From the NCBI GenBank assembly GCA_017962375.1, contig JAGCVJ010000015.1:124001-188000 (forward strand): a stretch of 64,000 nt of DNA, read 5' to 3'. Positions 42,158-51,265 of this stretch are shown piece after piece. Below the pieces are notes generated by a model. That model searched no databases and was not told the DNA's origin. It saw only the letters and a list, made by a program, of their open reading frames with translations. The position numbers were made by a program, and so were the translations under genes. This DNA is from Bacteroidales bacterium. GTDB lineage: Bacteria > Bacteroidota > Bacteroidia > Bacteroidales > UBA932. Each line of letters starts with the position of its first letter. Positions within the stretch are counted from its first letter, which is position 1.

Positions 42158-45109
42158 TTAGTTCTTCTTTCCGTTGTCCTCTTCTTCCTCGTTCTTGATC
42201 TGCTTTATGTAGATGTCTCTCTGAGGGAACGGTATGGTAATGTTGTTGGCGTTGAGGGTGTTGTAAATAACCTCGTTGGCTGCGGCAATGTACTTGTAGC
42301 GCTCGGTTACAAGCACCTGCTGGTAAACCTTTATAAGGATGCTGTTGTCGCCGAATTCCATAAGGCGAACCACTATCCCGTACTTAGGGTCCAGAAGGGT
42401 TCTGCCGTACTTGTCTTTTACGTTCAGCTTTATAAGAGCCTTCTTTAGCAGGGTGCGAACCTGGTCCACATTGGTTCCGTATTTCACTCCCACCGGAAGA
42501 ATCAGCAGCTCATAGGCGTTGTTTCTTGTAAGGTTCTTGAAATTATTCTGGAAGAGATTGCTGTTAGGGAAAGCCATAATGCTGCCGTATTCGGTCTCGA
42601 TGAGGGTGCTCTGGTAGTTGATGCTGTCCACAACTCCCCTGATTCCGTCACACTCCACATAGTCTCCCACCCTGAGTCTTCCGCTCATCAGCGATATTCC
42701 GTAGAACAGGTTGTTGATAACATCCTTCAATGCGAAGCCGACACCGGTTGCAAGACCGGCGGCCACAATGCTGATTGCCGTGCTAGGAATGTGGAGGAGA
42801 ACAAAGCAGGTGATAATGTAAATGCCCCAGACGATGATGCTGATCACTGAATTGGCCAGTGTGAAGTTGATCATGTTTTCAGGAAGCTCGCTCTGCCCTG
42901 TGCGGGCCAGGGTAGAACGGATCTTGTAAACCCTGTAGAAGGCCTTTACTGCATAGCAGATGAAATTGAACACAAACCCCAGAGAGATAGCGGTAAGTAT
43001 CTTCGTGACAGAAAGATGTATTATATTGAAGTTAAGGAAGTCTCTCTGAAGGTAGTCAAAGCTTATGGAAGAAAGGTCGAACACCTTGGCCGCCATATAG
43101 ACGCACAAAGGAATTGACCATACGGACAGGGCCGGAATTATTGCCATGCGGAACATGTCATACAGCCAGGTGACTTCTATGTGAGATCCCTTTATTTTGG
43201 TGTTGATCAAAAAACCGTGAGTTCTGCGGTACGCCAGCTTGCGCTTGTACATATAGCGCTCGTAATAGAGCTTGAGCAAGTCTGTTGCGGCTGTGATGCT
43301 CTGGATGATGGACAGCTGGAATATCCACCAGATTATCACGAGGATGCTAAGGAGAGTGTATCCGCTGAAGGCCATGATAGTTGTAACCACAAGCACCAAG
43401 AGGGTGATGAAGTTGTATATCATGTCATAGAACGGAAGCTTGTTCCTTAGCTTTCGGCATACACGGCTCTGCCATATCGTGAACAAAAGCAGAAGCGGCG
43501 GGAAGACTATGTTGATGAAAGTATTCGGCGCAAACGATATTCTGATAAGGATGATGATGAGGCATAGAACCATTATCGGTATGTAAGCCCTCAAGCCGTG
43601 TTTTACCTGGTCTGCGTTAAGCCTGATGGCAAACGACAGGAAAATTGCGGCAAGCAGCCAGGCGAATTCCACAAGCAGCCTGGTTCCCATTTTCATGAAG
43701 TTCTGGTTGGAATATGCCATCGCGATAGTGATGGTAATGGCGAAAATCACAACTATGCCGAACAGCGTCATGCACAGTCCGTGGTTTTTGAACCTTTCGC
43801 TCCGCAGATATTTTATCTTCCGCTTCAGAAGCCTGATTATCAAATGGCTCAAGGCTATAGCCACGGCCAGGTAGAACAGCACGAATATCACGAGCCCCAC
43901 AAATGTCTGAAGCCTCCACTGGCTCCTTACGCCGGTCTTTGAATAAGACAGCGCAAGCCATTTGTCGGACAGGTCGTTCTTGGCCCTTCTCCAGTAACTG
44001 CTGAAACGGCGCAGAATTGTAAGGTAGCCCGTCTGGCCGTCTATGAAGATGTTCTTCTGAACTTCCTTGTAGCGGCTCTGCGCATAGTTATAGGCTTCCT
44101 GGAGCTGCTGCCAGGTGGCGTCGTAGTTGACGCTGTCTATGATTATCCTGGATCTTGTCTGCTGGTACATGTCCAGAAGCTGCTCGGAGTAGTAAAGGCA
44201 GCTGTCTCTGTTGACCAGTGAATTGCCGGACAATATGAACACAAAAGTCTTGGTTCCGGTCTGGCCGGTAGAGTCGTTGATGGTTACAATGTCACCGTCC
44301 GCTGAAATAGAAACGGAGGCAGAAGAAGAATCTATAAGCTCTCTCCTTCCGCTGTCATCCTCATCCCCTCCGGCACTGCCTGTAAACAAGGTGGTAGCCA
44401 AAGACTTTAGCACGCTTGGGGTTTCATCTGCCTTTGGCTCGGCCATAACATTTTCTTCGGCGGCAAGAGAATCCTCTTTTACGGCAGGGGCTTCCGGATT
44501 GTCGGAAGCCTTATCTTTCTCGTTTCCTCCAATCTGGTCTAGCTGGGCTTCAGACTTTTCTCTCTTTTCCCTGCGGGCGGCACGGCGGTCTCTTTCCTCG
44601 TTTTTCTTGTGAAGGCTGATGGTCTCTTCCTGAAGGCGGCTTGCAAGGAGAACGGTGGAATCCGCCATGTCGAGGCTGTCTTCTTCCAGCCTGACCGGAG
44701 GCAGGCATTTGAGGGTGTATATCAGTTTTTGGTACCTCTCGATCTCTATGTCCATCTGGTTTATGATATCGGTGAAAGGCCTGCGGTTGCGGCTGAAGTC
44801 GCGATACCTCTTGGAAACCTCTTCAAGGGCATAGGTAAGGTCGAAGGTGAAGTTCTGTTTCTGGGAATAGAGAATGATGGACAGCTCGTTGCAGTCTTCC
44901 ATCAGTTCTACCATCTGCTTCTGCTGGTTCTCACGGGAGGCCCCAATCATGGCCCTCGCCCTGTTCATCCTGTCGTACACGTGCTTGAGCTCAACCTTGA
45001 GAACTTTGAGCGTCTGGGTAAGGTCTCGCTCTTCAAACACCGCGGCAACAGGCTCTATCACTCCGAAAAGGAGGATCAGAATCAGCAGTACCCTAAAAAA
45101 TCTTTTCAT
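42158..45109 (-). CDS. Large MscS-family mechanosensitive channel
   Basis: A 983-residue inner-membrane protein. It has a signal peptide and a long periplasmic coiled-coil region (about 25-370, including a Ser/Asp/Glu-rich low-complexity stretch around 200-270), then many TM helices, and a C-terminal MscS domain (pore helix and beta domain GVGFALKDVINNLFYGISL, DYVECDGIRGVVDSINYQST, FPNSNLFQNNFKN). This resembles the MscK/YbdG large-MscS class, which relieves hypo-osmotic pressure. It is the first gene upstream of the AT-rich block and has ordinary base composition. Confidence 0.9.
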   Translation of the reverse strand: MKRFFRVLLILILLFGVIEPVAAVFEERDLTQTLKVLKVELKHVYDRMNRARAMIGASRENQQKQMVELMEDCNELSIILYSQKQNFTFDLTYALEEVSKRYRDFSRNRRPFTDIINQMDIEIERYQKLIYTLKCLPPVRLEEDSLDMADSTVLLASRLQEETISLHKKNEERDRRAARREKREKSEAQLDQIGGNEKDKASDNPEAPAVKEDSLAAEENVMAEPKADETPSVLKSLATTLFTGSAGGDEDDSGRRELIDSSSASVSISADGDIVTINDSTGQTGTKTFVFILSGNSLVNRDSCLYYSEQLLDMYQQTRSRIIIDSVNYDATWQQLQEAYNYAQSRYKEVQKNIFIDGQTGYLTILRRFSSYWRRAKNDLSDKWLALSYSKTGVRSQWRLQTFVGLVIFVLFYLAVAIALSHLIIRLLKRKIKYLRSERFKNHGLCMTLFGIVVIFAITITIAMAYSNQNFMKMGTRLLVEFAWLLAAIFLSFAIRLNADQVKHGLRAYIPIMVLCLIIILIRISFAPNTFINIVFPPLLLLFTIWQSRVCRKLRNKLPFYDMIYNFITLLVLVVTTIMAFSGYTLLSILVIIWWIFQLSIIQSITAATDLLKLYYERYMYKRKLAYRRTHGFLINTKIKGSHIEVTWLYDMFRMAIIPALSVWSIPLCVYMAAKVFDLSSISFDYLQRDFLNFNIIHLSVTKILTAISLGFVFNFICYAVKAFYRVYKIRSTLARTGQSELPENMINFTLANSVISIIVWGIYIITCFVLLHIPSTAISIVAAGLATGVGFALKDVINNLFYGISLMSGRLRVGDYVECDGIRGVVDSINYQSTLIETEYGSIMAFPNSNLFQNNFKNLTRNNAYELLILPVGVKYGTNVDQVRTLLKKALIKLNVKDKYGRTLLDPKYGIVVRLMEFGDNSILIKVYQQVLVTERYKYIAAANEVIYNTLNANNITIPFPQRDIYIKQIKNEEEEDNGKKN

Positions 45110-45120
45110 CTGTTCAAGTT

Positions 45121-46653
45121 TTATTCAATGAAAACTACCTGGGAAAGAGCGCTCTTGTCTTTCCCCTTGTATGATATGACAGCATAGTTTTTTCCGGCGG
45201 TTCCCGGATATCTGAGCATCTCTCCCTTGGTGACCAGTTCGGCCTTCCAGGTAACGGCGCCGGTCGATGACTTGGACTGCTGCACCAGCTCATACACCGC
45301 ATAACCCTCAGCGCCCGGAACAGCATTCCATTCTATTGCCTTTCCGTTGGCCTTTACAGATGGAGCTGCAGGCGCTCCGGCGGTGTTCTTGTAACCCTTG
45401 CCGAGTTTAGGGATAAGGCTTTCTCTCGGATAGATGTTAGACGTGACGTAACCTGAGAAACTGGTTGTGGTAAGATGTTCCGTCCTGAACCAGATATTTC
45501 CGGAAACCCAGTCTGAATTGTTGCGGCAGTCCTCAACCTGCGTCTTGAATTCCGGAAGCCCCCACCCGCTTTCATTCACGCGGTAAGGAGCCAGCCCTAT
45601 CAATACAGGAACCTGCTTGTCTGCCCCGCCGGCAGCGGCCACCTCTTTCCAGCTCTTCATAGTTGGAAGGAACGGGGCTATGGAATGAGAATGCTGCCAG
45701 TAAATCTGAGGAGCCAGATAATCTACCGTTCCCTCCTGAACCCACTGTACAGGATCGGCATAAAGATATCTGGTCAAAACAAGCCTTCCGGCCGGAGACA
45801 CGCCGAATATCTTGTCGGGCTTGGTTTTATGCACACCGTCATACAGGGCCTTGACCAGACTGTTGATGTTGCGCTCCCTCCACTTTTCCAGAGAAAGGCC
45901 GTCGCCCGTGGCGGCATATTCTTCGGAATCGTCCCATTCCTTTGCGTCATCCTTCAGGCCGTCGGGATAAAAGAAATCATCTATGTGCAGGCCGTCCAGG
46001 TCGTATTTAGACATGAGTTCAGAAGCCAAAGACTCCAGATAGCTGATAACCTCCGGATTGGCAGGATCCCAGTAAAGAGAGGATCCGTAGCGCTGCGTCC
46101 ATTCCGGATGAGATTTCGAAGGATGGCTTTCAGGCCTTACGGCATCAACAGAACCCACTCTCATCGGATTGATCCATGCGTGGATTTCCATGCCGTCATT
46201 GTGAGCGGTCTGAACGGCAAGCAGCAGCGGATCGTAGCCCGGATCCTTGCCCATGGTTCCCGTAAGAACCGAACTCCACGGAAGAATGGAAGAATTCCAC
46301 ATGGCGTCCGAATTGCAGCAAACCTGCATAACCACCGCGTTGCAGTTGGCGTTCTTGATGGCGTGAATCATATTCCTGAGCGTATTCTGCTGTATTTGAG
46401 CATCTTTGCTCTTAGGCCAATCCAGCCCGCCTACTGTGGCAAGCCACGCTCCCCTGAATTCGTGAAGAAGCACTATCTTGTCCTTGGACGGGTTGTACTT
46501 CACCTGTTCGGCCGGCTTGTCTGGGCCGGAAGGGGTTGGATCTGTTTTCCCCGAATCCGGATCCAGGTCTGACTTTCCGCCGCAGCCGGAAAGGGCAAGC
46601 GGCAGAGCCAGAAGCAAGACAGAATAAGCAAGTGTCTTTAAGATTCGTTTCAT
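45121..46653 (-). CDS. GHL10-type (DUF187) exported lipoprotein A
   Basis: A 510-residue lipoprotein (lipobox ALSGC near residue 24; low-complexity DSGKTDPTPSGPDKP linker). The catalytic-like domain has the glycosyl-hydrolase-like GHL10 features: FRGAWLATVGGLDWP, a TIM-barrel core with MEIHAWINPMR, YDLDGLHIDDFFYP and APQIYWQHSH. A C-terminal roughly 80-residue Ig/FnIII-like module follows (VKANGKAIEWNAVPGAEGYAVYEL). Reported GHL10 relatives act on glycans, but the substrate is unclear. It is the tandem paralogue of the next gene, 13 bases away. Confidence 0.85.
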   Translation of the reverse strand: MKRILKTLAYSVLLLALPLALSGCGGKSDLDPDSGKTDPTPSGPDKPAEQVKYNPSKDKIVLLHEFRGAWLATVGGLDWPKSKDAQIQQNTLRNMIHAIKNANCNAVVMQVCCNSDAMWNSSILPWSSVLTGTMGKDPGYDPLLLAVQTAHNDGMEIHAWINPMRVGSVDAVRPESHPSKSHPEWTQRYGSSLYWDPANPEVISYLESLASELMSKYDLDGLHIDDFFYPDGLKDDAKEWDDSEEYAATGDGLSLEKWRERNINSLVKALYDGVHKTKPDKIFGVSPAGRLVLTRYLYADPVQWVQEGTVDYLAPQIYWQHSHSIAPFLPTMKSWKEVAAAGGADKQVPVLIGLAPYRVNESGWGLPEFKTQVEDCRNNSDWVSGNIWFRTEHLTTTSFSGYVTSNIYPRESLIPKLGKGYKNTAGAPAAPSVKANGKAIEWNAVPGAEGYAVYELVQQSKSSTGAVTWKAELVTKGEMLRYPGTAGKNYAVISYKGKDKSALSQVVFIE

Positions 46654-46666
46654 AATTTATTGTGTT

Positions 46667-48202
46667 CTATTCTTTGTCCTTTATGAAAACAACGTTGCTC
46701 CTCTGGGAGTGAGTTCCCCTGCGGCAGGCCAGCACTATGTAGTTGCCGCCCTGAGTGCATTTGTAGATAAACCCGTGGAACTTTTCCAGGAGAACGGCTT
46801 TCCAGACTGTTCCGCCCTCGGCGTTGGTTCCGCTTTCCTCAAGCCTGTAAACGGCAAAGCTGTCGGCTCCCGGCACTTCGCTCCATCTTAGATGGCGCCC
46901 CATCTTGAACACTTCCGGGCTCTGCAGAATCGTCCTCTCCTTTCCGAACCCCGGGGCAATCATGTCTTCCTTGTAGAACGAGTTTATCATCTTGCTCGTG
47001 AACTCGTCCGTAATTATGTTGTGGGTTGTGAACCAGCACTGTCCTATCACGTTCTGTCTTTCCGGGCCTTTCAGGAGAGGAGCCTGGCGGCATTCTTCCA
47101 CCTGAAGCTCATATTCGGAAAACTCCGGGAAGGCCTTGCTCTTGTAGCGGTAGGCTGCCATTCCGACAATCACCGGAACATCGCTGAGGATTCCGGCCCA
47201 GCTGTCCAGAACCTGCTTGAAGTCTGCAATCTGGTGCCCGTGCTGCCAGTAAATCTGCGGAATCAGATAGTCTATGGTTCCCTGCTCGGCCCACCTGCGC
47301 GGGTCGGCATATAAGGCCTGGGTGTTCACGAGCCTGCCGGCAGGAGAAACCCCGAACACGGCATCCGGGCGAGTCTTGTGAACCTTCTCGTGCATTATCC
47401 TCACGATTTCGTCTATGTTGGATTCTCTCCACTCGTCCAGAGTCTTGCCCTGTCCGTATTTCTGGAAGAGAGCCTCGTCGTTCCACACCTTCTCGTTTTT
47501 CCTTGGCTTTGCCTGCTCTCCGGTTCCCTTGAGCCCGTCGGGATAGAAATAGTCGTCTATGTGAAGTCCGTCCAGATCATACTTGGCCATTATCTCCTCG
47601 GCCAGAGCCCCAAGATATTCGCGCACCTTAGGCTGGCCCGGATCCCAGTACAGCTTTTGCCCGTGCTCCTGAACCAATTCTGACCGCTTGTAGCAAATAT
47701 TGTCCTGCCTTCTCGGAAGGTCCAGCTTTCCTATGCGGAGCGGGTTTATCCAGGCGTGGATTTCCATACCCAGGGAATGAGCCGTCTTGACAGCCAGAGC
47801 CAGAGGGTCGTAGCCCGGACCTTCGCCCGGAATGTCGGTCAGGCTCGGCGCCCACTGCAGTATCTTGGATGGATAGAGAGCGTCGGAGTTGCTCACAATC
47901 TGGAACATAACGGCATTGCAGCCGGAACGCTTGATTTTGGTTATAAGGGTTACCAAGTCTTTTTTCTGCTGTTCTCTCTGCTGGGAAATTCTGCCCTTGT
48001 CCTTGGTGGACAGTTCTATCTTTACCTTAGGCCAGTCTATGCTTTCAACCGTGGAGAGCCAGACTCCGCGAAACTCAAACGGAATGCTGATGCTGTCTTT
48101 GTCCATATCGAAAGGGCGGAGCGAAGAATCATCCTGCGCTGAGGCCGGTCTTCCCGATGCTAAAAACAAAACGGCTGCAAGGGTGAAAAACAGTTTTTTC
48201 AT
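46667..48202 (-). CDS. GHL10-type (DUF187) exported protein B
   Basis: A 511-residue exported protein with a signal peptide (MKKLFFTLAAVLFLASG, cut near SAQ). The start is MKKLFF at 48202; an in-frame Met six codons upstream is less likely. It shares the paralogue's order of motifs: FRGVWLSTVESIDWP, MEIHAWINPLR, YDLDGLHIDDYFYP, IPQIYWQHGH, then the FnIII-like end (LRWSEVPGADSFAVYRL). It lacks the lipobox of its neighbour, so the two differ in location. Two active-site-like Asp residues in HIDDYF are kept in both. Confidence 0.85.
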   Translation of the reverse strand: MKKLFFTLAAVLFLASGRPASAQDDSSLRPFDMDKDSISIPFEFRGVWLSTVESIDWPKVKIELSTKDKGRISQQREQQKKDLVTLITKIKRSGCNAVMFQIVSNSDALYPSKILQWAPSLTDIPGEGPGYDPLALAVKTAHSLGMEIHAWINPLRIGKLDLPRRQDNICYKRSELVQEHGQKLYWDPGQPKVREYLGALAEEIMAKYDLDGLHIDDYFYPDGLKGTGEQAKPRKNEKVWNDEALFQKYGQGKTLDEWRESNIDEIVRIMHEKVHKTRPDAVFGVSPAGRLVNTQALYADPRRWAEQGTIDYLIPQIYWQHGHQIADFKQVLDSWAGILSDVPVIVGMAAYRYKSKAFPEFSEYELQVEECRQAPLLKGPERQNVIGQCWFTTHNIITDEFTSKMINSFYKEDMIAPGFGKERTILQSPEVFKMGRHLRWSEVPGADSFAVYRLEESGTNAEGGTVWKAVLLEKFHGFIYKCTQGGNYIVLACRRGTHSQRSNVVFIKDKE

Positions 48203-48235
48203 AGTGGCGGAATAATGCATTTTAATTCAAGTTTT

Positions 48236-48243
48236 CAAATATA
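48236..48243 (-). promoter_or_regulatory. Candidate -7 box for the GHL10 pair
   Basis: On the minus strand it reads TATATTTG, about 34 bases before the ATG at 48202. No clear -33. Confidence 0.35.
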
Positions 48244-48269
48244 CCGATTTTTTATTCAAAACAGATTCT

Positions 48270-48277
48270 TACTTTTG
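48270..48277 (+). promoter_or_regulatory. Candidate -7 box for the rhomboid gene
   Basis: TACTTTTG matches TAnnTTTG and lies 17 bases before the rhomboid ATG. The -33 region is T-rich but lacks a clear TTTG. Confidence 0.35.
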
Positions 48278-48294
48278 TCAAAACAACAAAAAGC

Positions 48295-48906
48295 ATGATT
48301 ACAATTGTCATCATCGCGATTACAGCCCTTGTCAGCATCATCGCCCTTTCCAAAAGAGAGTTTCTCTCGGCAATGATGTTCAACGCCTTTTCGGTATATC
48401 ACTATAAGAAATACTACCGCCTGTTTTCACACGGTCTGGTGCACGGCAGCTTTTCCCATCTTTTCTTCAACATGCTCACCCTTTTCTTCTTCGGAAGATA
48501 TGCGGAAGAATGGTTCAGGGCGGCCTGGGGGCAGACAGGAGGAAGCATTCTGTATGTGGTGATGTATGTAACCGCTATTGCGGTAAGTTCCATTGCAGAT
48601 CTTGTAAAGCACCGCAACAATCCGAATTACAACGCCATAGGAGCGTCTGGCGCCGTATCCGCAGTGCTGTTCTCTTCAGTGCTGTTTGACCCCAAGATGG
48701 GCATCTACATTTATTTAATCCCGATTCCAATACCGGCATTCATCTTCGCTCCGCTTTACCTGATCTACTGCCAGTGGATGGCCAGGAAAAACATGGACAA
48801 CATCGGCCACACGGCTCACTTCTGGGGTGCCGTTTACGGACTGGTTTTCCCTCTGGCCTGCATGCCAAGCCTGGTTTTTCACTTCATTCACAGCCTCGGA
48901 CTTTAA
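48295..48906 (+). CDS. Rhomboid-family intramembrane serine protease
   Basis: A 203-residue membrane protein with about six TM helices. The catalytic serine is Ser118 in GASGAVSAV, the His is His175 in GHTAHFWGAVYG, and the conserved HxxxN-like element is His55-Asn59 in GSFSHLFFNML. It is a short, basic rhomboid without extra domains, as found across Bacteroidota; substrates are unknown. It is followed 43 bases later by a beta-barrel gene on the same strand. Confidence 0.9.
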   Translation: MITIVIIAITALVSIIALSKREFLSAMMFNAFSVYHYKKYYRLFSHGLVHGSFSHLFFNMLTLFFFGRYAEEWFRAAWGQTGGSILYVVMYVTAIAVSSIADLVKHRNNPNYNAIGASGAVSAVLFSSVLFDPKMGIYIYLIPIPIPAFIFAPLYLIYCQWMARKNMDNIGHTAHFWGAVYGLVFPLACMPSLVFHFIHSLGL

Positions 48907-48949
48907 CTAGGTGCACGCTTTTTGCAATTGAAAAGAAAAACACACTACC

Positions 48950-49636
48950 ATGAAAAGAAGATTTCTGTTCACAGCTATTATCATGGCGGCCTTGGCCCTG
49001 CCTCAGGTGCTACAGGCCCAAAACCGTGTATACATGTATGACACCGGACACCCGGCAAGACCTGCCAGGTACGGGCAAAACTACTATGGTGGCACTTATT
49101 TCGGATTGAGGTTCGGAATAAACGCCGCTGAGGTAAGTTCTGAGGCTTCTTATCTGGAAAGCAGCTCGCCAAGAGGCGGACTTCTGGCCGGAATTGTCTT
49201 GGGCCAGCAGTTGGGGCCAAGGATACCGGTCTTTCTTGAAACCGGACTCCTGTATTCCGAAAAGGGCGGCAAAAGCGATTACGGCGGAGATTTCAGCTAC
49301 AACCTGAACTATCTGGAAGTGCCGTTCAACTTCAAGTACATGATTAATTTTCCGGGACCGGGAATAAGCGTCCAGCCATTTATGGGCCCTTATCTCGCTT
49401 ATGGCGTGGGAGGATATGTAAAAGATTTCAACGCCAGACAGGCCTATCATAGTTTCGGAGACGCAGAAGACCAGTTCAAGAGATTTGACGCCGGGCTTAA
49501 AATCGGATGCGGATTCAGCATCCAGGCATTTTATGCAGAACTGAATCTCAACGTGGGCCTTGCCAATATAGGCCACGACATGTTTGATGAAACCCACAAC
49601 CGCGGGGTGAGTCTGACGGTGGGAGTCAACTTCTAG
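48950..49636 (+). CDS. Outer-membrane beta-barrel protein
   Basis: A 228-residue exported protein (signal cut after VLQAQ near residue 24) with a Tyr/Gly-rich N-terminal region (YGQNYYGGTYFGLRFG) and then typical barrel strands (PVFLETGLLYSEKGG, YNLNYLEVPFNFKYMI, QPFMGPYLAYGVGGYV, FDAGLKIGCGFSIQ, FYAELNLNVGLANI), ending in the aromatic GVSLTVGVNF. It fits PorT/outer-membrane-protein families; function unknown. Its last 4 bases overlap the convergent nitrilase-like gene. Confidence 0.8.
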   Translation: MKRRFLFTAIIMAALALPQVLQAQNRVYMYDTGHPARPARYGQNYYGGTYFGLRFGINAAEVSSEASYLESSSPRGGLLAGIVLGQQLGPRIPVFLETGLLYSEKGGKSDYGGDFSYNLNYLEVPFNFKYMINFPGPGISVQPFMGPYLAYGVGGYVKDFNARQAYHSFGDAEDQFKRFDAGLKIGCGFSIQAFYAELNLNVGLANIGHDMFDETHNRGVSLTVGVNF

Positions 49637-50424
49637 AAAAGGCAGAAACCGTCCCCGTCTTCCAGAACCGGGAACTTGGAGCGGAAACGCTTTAGAGCCT
49701 CCATATCCAGATCAACGGATATGGAGGTTTCTTCTGCATCCGGGCAGCTATCCACTATGTTTCCCATAGCGTCTATGACCATTGTGCCGCCTATGTATTC
49801 ACACACCGGATCATTTCCCACGCGGTTGACAGCCAGCACATAGCACTGGTTCTCTATGGCCCTTGCCGGCAGCAGCCTCTTCCAGGCCGGAACCCTTTTG
49901 GCAGGCCAGCTTGCAACGTAGATTATGGCGTCATATTCCGGAGCTCCGTCTTCCTGAAGAGTATTTCGGACAAAAACCGGGAACCTAACGTCGTAGCAAA
50001 CCTGAAGCAGAATCTTCACTCCCCTCCAAAAGACCACTACCCTTTCCTGACCGGCTGAATATCTCAGGTTCTCTCCACCATACGTGAAAAGATGATGCTT
50101 GTCGTAGGAGAAGCAGTTGTCCGGAGTAACAAAGTAAAGGCGGTTGAAAAACCTGCCGTCTTTTTCCTTCACAGCAACGCTTCCGCAAACGGCGCAGTCC
50201 ATCTCAAGAGCAGTCTGCCTCATCCATCGCAGAGTAAAGCATTCTCCTTCTTCATCAAGCTCCTCAGCGATGCCGTCGGGAGAGGTCGCAAACCCTGTAG
50301 AAAACATTTCGGGAAGGAGAAACAGGTCCGTTCCCCTTTCCTTTTCCATAATTTCACGGTTCAGCCGTGCGTTCTCCTGCGGACTGGCCCATAGGACATT
50401 GCGCTGCAAAAGTGTTGCCTTCAT
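49633..50424 (-). CDS. Nitrilase-superfamily amidase (YafV/omega-amidase type)
   Basis: A 263-residue carbon-nitrogen hydrolase. The start MKATLLQRN (50424) is chosen over an upstream in-frame Met. The Glu-Lys-Cys triad is Glu39 (LLPEMFSTGF), Lys109 (YDKHHLF) and Cys143 (QVCYDVRFPV), and the pattern plus length fit the YafV/NIT2 omega-amidases that hydrolyse 2-oxoglutaramate. YDVRFP is the usual signature of that subgroup. It is convergent with the beta-barrel gene and divergent from the OmpA-like gene. Confidence 0.85.
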   Translation of the reverse strand: MKATLLQRNVLWASPQENARLNREIMEKERGTDLFLLPEMFSTGFATSPDGIAEELDEEGECFTLRWMRQTALEMDCAVCGSVAVKEKDGRFFNRLYFVTPDNCFSYDKHHLFTYGGENLRYSAGQERVVVFWRGVKILLQVCYDVRFPVFVRNTLQEDGAPEYDAIIYVASWPAKRVPAWKRLLPARAIENQCYVLAVNRVGNDPVCEYIGGTMVIDAMGNIVDSCPDAEETSISVDLDMEALKRFRSKFPVLEDGDGFCLF

Positions 50425-50523
50425 ATCAAAAAAGATTCTATAATGCAAATATAACTTTTTCTTTTTTCTGCCTTTTTGCTAACTTGCACTTGAAAGCGGA
50501 CAACTTTTTAACAAAAAATAAAT

Positions 50524-51210
50524 ATGAAAAAGATTATTATCGTTCTGATGGTGGCCCTTCTTATTGTTCCTGGATGCGGCAACATGAATCAGACAACTTC
50601 AGGCGGACTGATCGGCGGTGGAGCCGGCGCCGCAGTAGGAGCAGGTCTTGGTGCATTGCTCGGCAAGGGCAAGGGCGCTGCAATCGGCGCAGCTATCGGC
50701 AGTGCCGTTGGAGCAGGAGCCGGAGTCCTTATCGGACGCAAGATGGACAAGAAAGCAGAGCAGCTTGAGAAAGAGCTTGAGAATGCCAAGGTAGAAACCG
50801 TTACAGACGTAAACGGACTCGAGGCTATCAAGATAACCTTCGAGAGCGGACTTCTTTTCAAGACCGGAAAGAGCGACCTTTCAGCCGCTTCCAAGAATGA
50901 CCTGGCAAAATTCGCAACTTCCATGAAAGACATGGCCGACACAGACATCACAATCTACGGCCACACCGACAACACCGGAAGTGCGCAGGTTAACGAAAGA
51001 CTGTCTCTTGAAAGAGCTGGTGCTGTAAAGAACTATCTCAAGAGCCTCGGAATTGCTGAAAGCAGAATGGTCAGCGAAGGCAAGTCTTACAACGAGCCGG
51101 TTGCAGACAATTCAACCGAAGCCGGAAGAGCTCAGAACAGAAGAGTTGAGGTTTACATCACCGCCAACAAGAACATGATCGAGCAGGCAGAAGCCGGAAC
51201 TTTGAACTAG
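50524..51210 (+). CDS. Glycine-zipper OmpA-like lipoprotein
   Basis: A 228-residue lipoprotein (lipobox IVPGC, Cys18). It has a glycine-zipper stretch (about 28-78, GGLIGGGAGAAVGAGLGALLG) that can insert in or span membrane, then a C-terminal OmpA domain for peptidoglycan binding (ITIYGHTDNTGSAQVNERLSLERA, residues near 140-165, ending RAQNRRVEVYI). Similar YiaD/Pal-like proteins anchor the outer membrane to the cell wall. Codon use suggests good expression. A hairpin terminator follows. Confidence 0.9.
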   Translation: MKKIIIVLMVALLIVPGCGNMNQTTSGGLIGGGAGAAVGAGLGALLGKGKGAAIGAAIGSAVGAGAGVLIGRKMDKKAEQLEKELENAKVETVTDVNGLEAIKITFESGLLFKTGKSDLSAASKNDLAKFATSMKDMADTDITIYGHTDNTGSAQVNERLSLERAGAVKNYLKSLGIAESRMVSEGKSYNEPVADNSTEAGRAQNRRVEVYITANKNMIEQAEAGTLN

Positions 51211-51230
51211 TTCCCAGATTTTTGCCAAGA

Positions 51231-51265
51231 AAAAAGCGTCCTTGAAAAAGGGCGCTTTTTGTTTT
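51231..51265 (+). terminator. Rho-independent terminator, likely bidirectional
   Basis: An 11-bp stem (AAAAAGCGTCC with GGGCGCTTTTT, one G-U pair) and an 8-base loop, followed by GTTTT. It lies between the convergent OmpA-like and LOG genes. A-rich on the left and T-rich on the right, it should work for both strands. Confidence 0.8.

Noticed and set aside
45685..46572. Long plus-strand open frame inside the first GHL10 gene
   Set aside because: It is antisense to a well-supported gene, and no domain or signal is visible. The same holds for the antisense frames at 17816-18817, 5029-5970, 7465-8229, 6309-6959 and 2076-2882.
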